Shown piece by piece: positions 53,735-63,300 of a DNA stretch of 64,000 nucleotides (within the stretch, counting starts at the first letter, position 1; every line of letters begins with the position of its first letter). The stretch is from SZUA-365 sp049663345. Its GTDB lineage: Bacteria; Bacteroidota; Ignavibacteria; SZUA-365. Both the position numbers and the translations under genes were made by a program. Under the pieces are notes generated by a model that saw only the letters and a program-made list of their open reading frames with translations, was not told the DNA's origin and did no database searches. The DNA lies in assembly GCA_049663345.1 (NCBI GenBank), contig JBATDG010000053.1, positions 1 through 64,000 of the forward strand, written 5' to 3'.

Positions 53735-54664
53735 TCAGTCTATGACGGGCTGAATGACGGATATTTTATGGCGCTCCGCATCGACAAGCACACGGCTTCC
53801 GATGGGGAGCGTAATTTTATCTGGAATATGGCCGAAGGGAATTCCACTGAGTACCGGAACGCCGAGCGGCAGAAAATATTCCTTCATCACATCGACAAGT
53901 TCGCGGTTCGGTGTATCGATTGGAATCGACGTAAAGCTCCCCAGCAGTACAGCAGAAAGGCTGCTCAGAACTCCTGCCTGTTTGAGCTGCAGGAGCATTC
54001 GGTCAATGCGGTATACCGATTCTCCCACATCCTCAAGAAAAAGCACTGCTCCATCGAAATCCGGGATCCAGGGGGTTCCTACCAGGGAGCAAAGTACCGC
54101 AAGATTGCCGCCGAGAAGCGTCCCTTCCGCCGCTCCGCCTTGCAAAACTTCAGTGCCTTCGCATTCCGGCAATACACGGGTTGTTCGGCGTCGGCGCAGC
54201 ATTTCCCATAATGCATTCGCCGCCATGGGACGAATGCCGGAAGCGAATTCCGCCGCAACCATAGGACCGGCGAAGGTTATCAGTCCGGCTTTGGCATACA
54301 TCGCGAGCGAAAGTGCGGTGATATCACTGAATCCGACGAGAATTTTGGGATGCTCGCGGATAAATGAGTAGTCAAGATGATCGAGCAGGCGTGCAGAGCC
54401 GTATCCCCCGCGCGTACAGAAAATGGCACGAACGCGATCATCTTCGAACATCTCCATTATGTCATCGGCTCGTACCTGATCTGATCCAGCGAAATATCCA
54501 TCACTCGCACCGACACTCCACCCAATTCGCGTGTAAAATCCCTCCGCCAGCAACGCGGATACGCCGCGCATTATAAGCGCTTCATCGCGTGGCGGACTAG
54601 CCGGCGAGACCAAACCGATCAGATCGCCGGTTCGCAATCGTGGAGGAATAATTGATTCTATCAC
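53735..54664 (-). CDS. S66-family LD-carboxypeptidase
   Basis: A serine peptidase of the LdcA/MccF family, about 309 residues. GDLIGLVSPASP at the N-terminus, FCTRGGYGSARLLDHLDY near residue 83 and GFSDITALSL near 110 (catalytic Ser) are hallmarks, with FLEDVGE near 208 (catalytic Glu) and GIPFGHIPDK near 283 (catalytic His). LdcA removes D-Ala from murein tetrapeptides during wall recycling; MccF-like members cleave other amides. It starts at GTG 54664, overlapping the dapA stop (TAGTG). Its place in a DAP-synthesis operon favours a murein-peptide substrate. Confidence 0.92.
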   Translation of the reverse strand: MIESIIPPRLRTGDLIGLVSPASPPRDEALIMRGVSALLAEGFYTRIGWSVGASDGYFAGSDQVRADDIMEMFEDDRVRAIFCTRGGYGSARLLDHLDYSFIREHPKILVGFSDITALSLAMYAKAGLITFAGPMVAAEFASGIRPMAANALWEMLRRRRTTRVLPECEGTEVLQGGAAEGTLLGGNLAVLCSLVGTPWIPDFDGAVLFLEDVGESVYRIDRMLLQLKQAGVLSSLSAVLLGSFTSIPIDTPNRELVDVMKEYFLPLGVPVLSGIPFGHIPDKITLPIGSRVLVDAERHKISVIQPVID

Positions 54665-55554
54665 TATCGAAGGAGGTCCAATGATGTGAGAATGTTTTTC
54701 AAAGCTTCCCTGTTGCTCGCCTGCATCGGAACCAACGGCAGTCTGAAACGCTCTTCAATGAGGCCCATCATCGCCATCGCTGTTTTCACTGGAGCGGGAC
54801 TTGATTCAATGAAGTTACCGCGCAGCAGATCTATCAATCTGTAATGAATTTCCCGGGCTTTCACGAAATCGCCCTCCAATGCCAGATGGATCATATGGGA
54901 GAATTCAGAAGGCATCTCATTTGAGATCACAGAAATGACGCCATCCATTCCGATAGCTATTTGTGCAACTGCCAGATCATCATCACCGGAGAGCACAGAA
55001 AATCCCTCTGGTCGTCCCTTCACGATATCGTAGATTTGACTAAAATTAGCGCTGGCCTCTTTAGTTGCTATTACATTCTCAATTTCAGCGATTCTCAACT
55101 GTGTTTCGGCTGTGATATTGCCGCCCGTTCTCCCAGGCACATTGTACATTACGACGCCGCATTGAACCGCATCCGCCACTGCCTCGTAGTGTTGATAATA
55201 TCCTTCTTGAGAGGGTTTGTTGTAGTAGGGACCAACGACCAGAACCGCATCCACACCGCGGGCTTCTGCCAGTTTCGCGTTTGCAATGGTTTTCGCAGTT
55301 GAATTTGAACCGACCCCTGCGATGACTGGGACTCGTCCGTTGGAAACTTCAACCACTGTCTCAAGAATCTGCAGAAATTCATTTTCTTCCAACGTGACAG
55401 CTTCACCTGTAGTACCGCACGGAACTAGCATATCAACACCATTCTCAATCTGGCGCAGGGTAAGCTGACGCATGACAGCCAAATCAACCTCACCATCTGT
55501 TTTGAAAGGCGTGATGAGAGCTGTTCCTAATCCGCTAAGCCTGGGAAATGTCAT
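54664..55554 (-). CDS. dapA: 4-hydroxy-tetrahydrodipicolinate synthase
   Basis: DapA condenses pyruvate with aspartate semialdehyde, the first committed step of DAP/lysine synthesis. The 296 residues show PCGTTGEAVTL near residue 40 (active-site Thr pair), VVMYNVPGRTGGN near 133 (catalytic Tyr) and VIATKEASANF near 160 (Schiff-base Lys). It overlaps dapB by 20 bases and the S66 peptidase by one base. Confidence 0.96.
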   Translation of the reverse strand: MTFPRLSGLGTALITPFKTDGEVDLAVMRQLTLRQIENGVDMLVPCGTTGEAVTLEENEFLQILETVVEVSNGRVPVIAGVGSNSTAKTIANAKLAEARGVDAVLVVGPYYNKPSQEGYYQHYEAVADAVQCGVVMYNVPGRTGGNITAETQLRIAEIENVIATKEASANFSQIYDIVKGRPEGFSVLSGDDDLAVAQIAIGMDGVISVISNEMPSEFSHMIHLALEGDFVKAREIHYRLIDLLRGNFIESSPAPVKTAMAMMGLIEERFRLPLVPMQASNREALKNILTSLDLLR

Positions 55555-56293
55555 TGATCAGATCCTTTAATGTATACATTCCTTGTTTATCGCATATCCA
55601 CTGCGCTGCAAGAAGCGCTCCTTCCGCAAACCCCCGCCGTCCTTTTGCGCGATGCATCAGCTCTATACTATCAGAAGCGCTGTCGATTAGAATAGAGTGG
55701 TCGCCGAAGACAGATCCCACTCTGGATGAAGTCACGTAGAGCGCTTCGGGATCTGCTTTCTTGCTTTGGACCGTTGTTTCGATTATTGTTTTCTTGCTAT
55801 TCACATCAAGTATGCTTCGTGCAAGCATGAGAGCTGTTCCGCTCGGCGCATCCATTTTCCCGGTATGATGCACCTCGTGCACGGCTATATCATATTGCCC
55901 GAAATCTCTCAGTAGACTGGCAGCAAAAGTAGTGATGCGGTCGAAGAGATAGATGCCCAATGAGAAATTATTTGCTTGCATACACGCTCCCCCGGATGTC
56001 TTGAGCGCCTCCTCCACAGCAGCCATATTCCCTTCCCAGCCCGTCGTGCCGCTGACAACCGGCAATCCGGCATTAACACATGCGAGGATGTTTTTCAACG
56101 CCTGATCAGGGGTTGTAAACTCAACGCAGACATCAACCCCCCGACCCATTAAATCATCGATGCTTTCATAGAATCGTTTGTCTTCTGGGTCGACGATGAA
56201 AGGTTCAGGCCATCCGCGCTCTGTAATAATGCCATGGATCTCCTGTCCCATTCTGCCATAACCGATCAAAGCAATGCGTGGATTTGCTTTCAT
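55535..56293 (-). CDS. dapB: 4-hydroxy-tetrahydrodipicolinate reductase
   Basis: DapB reduces the DapA product with NAD(P)H. RIALIGYGRMGQEI at the N-terminus is the nucleotide-binding motif, VVSGTTGWEG near residue 81 the substrate loop, and HEVHHTGKMDAPSGTAL near 140 contains the catalytic His and Lys. The 252 residues match the shorter members of the family. It overlaps the M20 peptidase gene upstream by 4 bases and dapA downstream by 20. Confidence 0.95.
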   Translation of the reverse strand: MKANPRIALIGYGRMGQEIHGIITERGWPEPFIVDPEDKRFYESIDDLMGRGVDVCVEFTTPDQALKNILACVNAGLPVVSGTTGWEGNMAAVEEALKTSGGACMQANNFSLGIYLFDRITTFAASLLRDFGQYDIAVHEVHHTGKMDAPSGTALMLARSILDVNSKKTIIETTVQSKKADPEALYVTSSRVGSVFGDHSILIDSASDSIELMHRAKGRRGFAEGALLAAQWICDKQGMYTLKDLINDISQA

Positions 56294-57303
56294 GGACGCC
56301 TCAATGCATGATAAAGTCTGATGTATAATTCTTTCGCTTCGTTAATCGCAGCAATTGAGATTCTTTCATGTGCAGTATGTGCCTCGTGAATGGACCCAGG
56401 TCCGAAGAGCAGGCATTTACCCATAGAACATAGATACGGTATATCCGTCCCGAATGAAACCGGTTGTTTTGCAAACCCTTCCACCGTCGTTAATATCTGC
56501 GGCTGAGAAATAGAATGGAATTGCACCACAGCCCTGCCATCTACTATAGCACGAACCTGCCGTTTCCTTTCCTCAGCGTCATCGACAATGCGATGCATTA
56601 CTGTTGCCTTCGCGGCGGGTGCAAGAGTATTCATTGCTACACCGCCGTCAATCATGCCCACATTAAACGTAGCTTCGCCGAGCAAAGTGTTCTTGCCCCA
56701 ATCGGCAGTACGGATATCCTGTAAAATATCAAGCATGATGTGAAGCGCTGAGACGCCCTGATGAGGATATGCGCTATGCGCCGCCTTGCCTTCTACGGTG
56801 ATAGTATAGCTGACGACACCTTTGTGTCCTGAGGCAAGTATGTTATCTGTCGGTTCGCCCACGATAATATATTCTGCTTTTCGCCCCGAGGCCGCGGCTG
56901 TCTTCGCACCAATGCTGTCTGTTTCCTCACCAACGACAAACAAGTAGGCGGGTGTATGACCGTCTTGTATCAATGAGTCTCCAGCAGACAGCATTGCGGC
57001 GATGATTCCCTTGGTATCGCAAGCTCCTCTTCCGCTGAGGGTGTCCCCGTCAATCTGTGCCGGAAAAAAGGGCGGGACGGTATCCACGTGGGTACAAAAC
57101 ACAACATCCGTGGACTGATTCCAGCCTGCATAAATATTCCATCTCCCATCGCTCACTTCCTCACGCTCAATCATCATTTTCATGTCTCTAAGCATGTTTT
57201 CCAATGACTCAAGGACGGCACGTTCCGAGCCCGTCACCGAAGGGATGTTTATCAACTCTTGAGCTATCTGTACGAGTGCGATATGTTTTTCGGCGATATT
57301 CAT
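56290..57303 (-). CDS. M20-family deacylase (DapE/ArgE-like)
   Basis: A zinc hydrolase of about 337 residues, first in the dap operon. VFCTHVDTVPP near residue 67 gives the first metal His and Asp, GRGACDTKG near 88 the bridging Asp, VVGEETDSIGA near 123 the catalytic Glu region, and VGEPTDN near 147 another ligand block. The dimerisation segment includes GKAAHSAYPHQGVSA. ATG 57303 is the likely start; longer frames read through the terminator at 57330-57365. With dapB and dapA next to it, succinyl- or acetyl-DAP deacylation is the best inference, although ArgE or other acyl-amino-acid substrates remain possible. Confidence 0.85.
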   Translation of the reverse strand: MNIAEKHIALVQIAQELINIPSVTGSERAVLESLENMLRDMKMMIEREEVSDGRWNIYAGWNQSTDVVFCTHVDTVPPFFPAQIDGDTLSGRGACDTKGIIAAMLSAGDSLIQDGHTPAYLFVVGEETDSIGAKTAAASGRKAEYIIVGEPTDNILASGHKGVVSYTITVEGKAAHSAYPHQGVSALHIMLDILQDIRTADWGKNTLLGEATFNVGMIDGGVAMNTLAPAAKATVMHRIVDDAEERKRQVRAIVDGRAVVQFHSISQPQILTTVEGFAKQPVSFGTDIPYLCSMGKCLLFGPGSIHEAHTAHERISIAAINEAKELYIRLYHALRRP

Positions 57304-57339
57304 GTCCGGAAATATACGAGAGTCTGAGCAAAAAAAAAA
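57304..57339 (-). promoter_or_regulatory. candidate promoter of the dap operon giving a leaderless mRNA
   Basis: A TATATT -10 element (plus-strand AATATA at 57311-57316) lies 7 bases before the ATG at 57303. A run of T, the U-tract of the upstream terminator, sits 17 bases further upstream where a -35 would be. Transcription would start at or one base before the start codon. Confidence 0.35.
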
Positions 57340-57365
57340 GCGTCCCACCCTTTCGGGTGGGACGC
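57330..57365 (-). terminator. intrinsic terminator of the giant T9SS gene
   Basis: A perfect 11-base-pair stem (GCGTCCCACCC with GGGTGGGACGC, loop GAAA) is followed on the - strand by ten T. It lies 33 bases after the stop codon of the gene ending at 57398. Confidence 0.93.
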
Positions 57366-57397
57366 ACGGTCGGGCGGATATATCCAACCCTATTCGA

Positions 57398-60300
57398 TTA
57401 CTTCAGCAGGGTCATCTTGCGAGTCTGCGAGAAGTCGCCAGCAACCATCTTCAAGATGTAGTTACCCGAGGGTACCTGCACACCGAGATCATTGGTAGCG
57501 TTCCAGACAACTTCGTACGAGCCAGCATCAACTGATTCGTTGACGAGAGTCTTCACCTTGTTGCCGAGGAGGTCATAGACAACCACGGAAACCTGAGTGG
57601 ACTTCGGCAGCGAGTAGCTGATCATAGTCGTCGGGTTGAACGGATTCGGATAGTTCTGGCTCAGTGCGAACGCTGCCGGAGCAGTGTTGCCTGTGCTGAG
57701 GATAAGGTCCTTCGTGAGCTTCAGGCGATATCCCGGACGGCTCGCAGGATCGTTGTAAGGCGGTGAAGACTGCGTCGTATAGAGACCGTCAGTCGCCTCA
57801 ACGTACCAAACGATGTCCTGAGATTTCGTCGTCGGCAATCCAGAAATGATGTCGATGATGCCAGCAAGCTGTCCATGATTGCTCGTGAACGTTGCTTCCT
57901 TACCCTGGTCATCAGATGCGAAGTCAACGGCGCGAGTCAGACTTGCAGCGTCAACAAAACGGATCATATAGGTGACTTCATCAGAGAAGGTTGCCGGATC
58001 AAAGCGGGAGATCTGGATGTTGGTGTACGGATCCTGCGGTGCAGCCTTGACCCATGTGAACTGCTCCTGATCGATAGCATGCATAAGCTTCAACTCGGTC
58101 TGATCGGCCGGTGTCTGCAATGCAAACGGATTCGGAGCATGGTCAAGAATCTGGTACGGATCGGTACGACCGTCGATGGTATTGTCGATGGAGGCATATG
58201 CCAGGACCCACTGACGCTCTTCATTCTTCGAGTCGATGCGGCGGAGACGGGACGCCAAGAAGTAGTTGGTCGTACCCTTGATAAACACCTCACCTGAGAA
58301 GATATCGGAGAGACCAGGCTGGTTCTGATCGAACTCACCCGGGAAGCGGGCCGTGAAGCGCGTGCGGATCGTCCGGTCGGAAACGACGTTCAGATAACGA
58401 TCACGCGGCGACACCACCAATTCATAACGACGGAGAAGATAAACTTCGTCAGGATTACCGGTTGCGCCAGTAATGTCGACGAGGTAGTTCGTGATTTCAT
58501 CGGCACCGAAGTTCATCGTTGCAGATGTCTGGTTGAGGTTCGCAATAGTCGGGGTAACTTCGATGGTCACGCCCTTGCCTGCCATTGTATGAACGATGCA
58601 CACGATTGCGACACCATCCTTGAAAGCGGACGCAGGAATTGACCATTCGTTGGGACCGATTGACGTAAGTGCGGTACCATCCTGAGTGATGAGTGCCCAG
58701 GTGTAACCGTCCGGATCGCTGTTCCAGCTGGCTTGACTCGTATCCGTGTTAGCGGTCGAACCATTGAGCTTGAGCGTCGTTGCCGGATTGTTTTTGCTCG
58801 GGCTATCCCAGTCACGAATGATGTTGCCGTTTTCGTCGCGAGCGGTCAGAGTGAAGCAGATCTCTTCGCCTACGAGGGCGTTGATATCGGGGTCACCAGC
58901 CATCGGATCGATTTCAACGCCGCCGCCCTTGAGCTTGGTAAGCGCAAGACGGAACGGACCGCTGACAATCCAATGCGGCTGACAGCTCGTCGGGCTCCAA
59001 CGACTTGTGTCGCCATTGAGCGCAAGTGCAGGATCGGTAAAGATGCCCGGTACAAACGGGAATTCTACCTGCTCCAGCGGGAGAGCGTCATTGACGTTGA
59101 AGTCCTTGGTATAAACGAACCATTCGATCTTAACAGAATCAGCACTCGTGCTCGTAGGATCGGAGGAGAATCCAGCGAAGAGAGCATCGAGATCGGAAGT
59201 CGGAACCTGGATACCGGTTGAGGTACCACCGTCAATGACGATGACTGTACCAATTGCGGCACCCTTACCAACCGGGAACGTGGAGACCACACGACCGACC
59301 CACATGTAAGACAGGGTATCGATTGTGCGTGAGGGATCCAGTTCCCACTTACGGGTTGACGGGTTGTAAATCATGAACGGACCGGGGTCGCCGACAAGGT
59401 TATTGTCGAGGACGTCGCCCTTGCGATTATTGATATCGCTAGCAGCACTCCACAGCACGTCAAGTGGGGTCGTACCATCAACGAATTCGGTTCCACCATC
59501 CGGCGGCTGAACAGCAGTCGGCGGGGAATCCGGGAGACGGTTGATGGAAATCACCAGCGGCTCGGTCGGCAGCGGGTTGTTGCGGACGGTTGCACCAGCC
59601 GTATCGGAGTAGGTCTCAAGACCAGCGATCTTGCTGAATGCGCGCACAAACCACTTCACACGCATAACCAGGGAATCCCGGTTGGGCTGCGGAAGCATGT
59701 TCGGGCGGAACAACAATTCGCGAACCTTGTCGCCACTCAACGTGAGGGACGGATTCTTTCCATCGTTGTCAGCAAGGATGCTGACGGTGAGGGACTGAGT
59801 TCCACCGACACTGTCGATGATCGCATACCACTCGTAGCGGATGGTATCGTTGGGGTTGTTGTAGGTCGGGTCAGAATAACGTGCGGGCTGCCACTGGAGA
59901 CGCAGGAAGTCCTGAGTCAGACCATCATACTTGACACCAAGGGTGTCGAGGCAGTTGCCCGTGTGATCCATGCGGAACAGCGAAGTGTTCGACAGGGCCG
60001 GGGTGCTCAGAGTAAAGTTATTCGGAGCATACGGCATCTTGATCGCGACCGGACGGATGGCGATTGCGTTCGCCGGGAGAATACCGTCACGGAGGAGCTC
60101 GCCTGCGCGGTCACCAACAGCATCGCCGAGACGTTTGTCATCCGGCTTCATACCGAGGAAGTCATTGCGGTTACCCGCAGAGACGAGCGACAGGTTATAC
60201 AGGATAATGGAATCCTGACGGAGCTGATTGTTCTGCGGGAAACCAACAGGCTTGGCCTCGAAGTAACGACCACCACCAGTAATCTCAAGATTACCGGAAG

Positions 60301-63300
60301 CGCCCATTGCGTTCACGTTGGTGAATTCCCACGTCGTATGACGTGTGCCGAGATTGACATACATCGAATCGCGCATGTTCTGGTTGCCATAACGATCGTA
60401 CGGGGTAACCGAATAGGTGTACCACTGATCGCGGAAGATGGTGTCAGGACGTGCAAACGGTGTATTAGCGTTGTTCGGAATCTGATCGATGGTCGCTCCA
60501 TGACGGATCTGACCATAGATACGGGAGAAGATTTCAAACTGATTGATCGGGGTGCCATACGGATCCGGGTAGAACATCGGGCTAACGCGGGGAAGCGTAT
60601 CGATGTCAGCCTGAATCGGGAGGATACCAACGGGCAGCGTTGACTTGTCAAACGTGTTGGCAGTGATGTCGTAGCTGCTCGGGAAGATTGACGTAAAGGC
60701 AATGCGATACGGCACAACTACGAAGGTGTGACGCAAGCGGTTGGTGCGGGCCGGACCGAAGAACTGACGAACAGCAGCAACCATGAGACCATGGGTCGAA
60801 CGGTTGACGCGCTGAATCGGAAGCTCGCCGATACGGTTGACGGACATGTTCGGACCCTGGATGTCAGTCACATTGATGTCGAAGTACGTATCATCAAGGT
60901 GGAACAGCGGGTTGAACGGATCCAGACGGTTGGCACGACGCACGATTGTCGCCTTTGCCTGATCGTAGCTGAGGGTATCGTCAACAACGTTGCCGGCCAT
61001 ATCCATAAGATCGGGCGCAACAACGCGGAGGTCGATGACCTGCTCGGAAGTTGAATCGACAACGCGGAGGAATGCACCAGGAGCGAAGGTGAGATTCGTG
61101 TTACCGAAGACACTAACTTCGCGACCAAAGGCGCTACCCAGGACGGCTGCGCGACGATTGAAATCGCCGAACACCTGACCGGTTGCATCGCTACCACCAC
61201 TCATGCCAACACCAAAGCGGGTACGGAATGACTGGATGGCAGGAAGCGGGTTGCCGCGGTGAGGCAAGCCGGCGCGGAGATAGTCGCTCGGCAGCCAGTT
61301 GCTCACTCCAATACGAGTGATGCGATCGCCTTCGCCGGTCAACTTGTAGAAGCCAGGATTGCCCATGTCAGTACGGGTACCCATGAATTCAGCGCGCGTT
61401 GCAGCTGCCTTCAGAGCAGAAAGCGTACCAGTGTAGGTATAGACAGTATCCGCATACAGACGACCGTATTCACGGGTCTGTCCGGGGATGAGATAAGCAT
61501 TACCACCAGTCGGGGGATCGTTTTCCCAGATCGGGGTCGCGCGAAGCAGCACCGGACGACGATCGTCCTTCGTTGCCAATGCACCATCCCAGTTCTGGCC
61601 AACGCCACTGGTACCAATACCATCACCACCACCAGCAATCGTGATATCAAAGATCGTTCCGTCACGACGTGCACCGGAAGGAACAGTGTACTTGTTGCCA
61701 CCGTTGTTCAGGTCGTTGTAGCGATCGTTGGGGGAAGTCTGCGGGTTGAGGTTGTTGTAAGCATCGAGCTTCAAGTATGTCGGGAGACCCGAATACGGAT
61801 TGCGCTCGAAATCAGGATTGACACTGCCATCCGGCAGGAACAATGCGTCACCGTCCTTATCGAGAGGTACGTTGTCTTCGTTGACACACTCGTACTTACC
61901 GACAGGAATCGGGCTGATGTTGCGTTTGTAAACCTGGGAGATAAGGATGTTATCCACACCCTGATCGGTCAGGCCGTGCTGGTTGACATCGCCACCAAGC
62001 GGCATCGCGATGTTGATAACCGGCGGGAACTTGATTGTACGGGCTTCGGGAAGTCCATCGAGCTCAAACTGGCCGACGGGACCCACGCCCGGTCCGAGTG
62101 CCGAATAATCTTGACCGGCACGGAGGATATCAAAGCGGGTCGGGCTCTTCATTACTGAAACAACCTTCACCGTATCGCGATGAATATTCACCGGACCCGA
62201 ACCATTCAGAACTGCTGTTGCAGTGACTTCAAAGAACACTGTTGCGTTCGCAAGCTTTGGCGTCGGATACTCAAGTGCGGTAAAGAACGCGGTCTGGTTG
62301 ATGTGCACACCGGAAACGAGGTTACCGATACGGGTGTGACGATAGCGTGCTTTACGCATCGGGCCGAATTCGTCACGCGTCCAGTTGCTTGCGGGAGCAA
62401 TCGTGCCAGCGCCGGAATACGGTGCGGGAGCACTGCCCCAGTTGTCGCCCCACATGCGGAAACGCACGCGAGCGGTATCTTCGAATTCCGAGAAGTTGTC
62501 AACGAGGTTACCGAAACGATCGTATTCGCGAGCAAGAAGCGTCACGGTACGGCCGGCGGTGATCGACTTGACATCCATCGGATCTGCGTTCGTCATGTTG
62601 AGGGTGTCAACGATGTACGGACGAATGTTCGTGTTGGCTACGCCGTTGTAGTGAGTCGCACGGTCTTCCTGCGCAAGCGGGTTGGCCGAGTATGCGAAGA
62701 ACTTCGGAGCGTAGGAATCAATCTGCGCGAGCGAGGAACCAGCATCGATATAAACCGAGTGGTGCTCGAGAACCTGCAGCTTGACGAGATCGACAGGCAG
62801 AGGAATCGGGGAGGTCGCCGCAGCGCTGTACGGGAAGATCTCCGCGCGAACCGTGGTGTCTGCTTTCTGGTAGATCGGGATGATCACACGCGGTGCGAAA
62901 CCACGCTTGGTGGGACCAACCACTGTACCTTCGCCGAGGTTGCGGCCGAGATCGCTGATGTCAAACGCCAAAGTATCCGGCGTCATGGCAACACGCACGA
63001 TCTGCCAGCCAACGCGACCGGAGACGAAGTACGAAGTGACCCAACCTGCCTGAGCGGTATCACCAATGGTGGTACGTTTCAGGGTGTCATCTGTAATAAA
63101 GACCTGACCGAATTCACCGAAGCCACCGCGAGCGGTTGTGCTCTGGAGCTGGGTTTTCGGCGGTGTGACAGGCACGGTCTCGCTCTCAACAAAGAACTTG
63201 ACCAGACGGCCACCAACAGGGTTCTGGAAGCGATCAAGAAGACGCGCGACCAAACGGAGCTGTTTGTTGTGCTCGGAAACGACGATGGTATCCATCGGGA

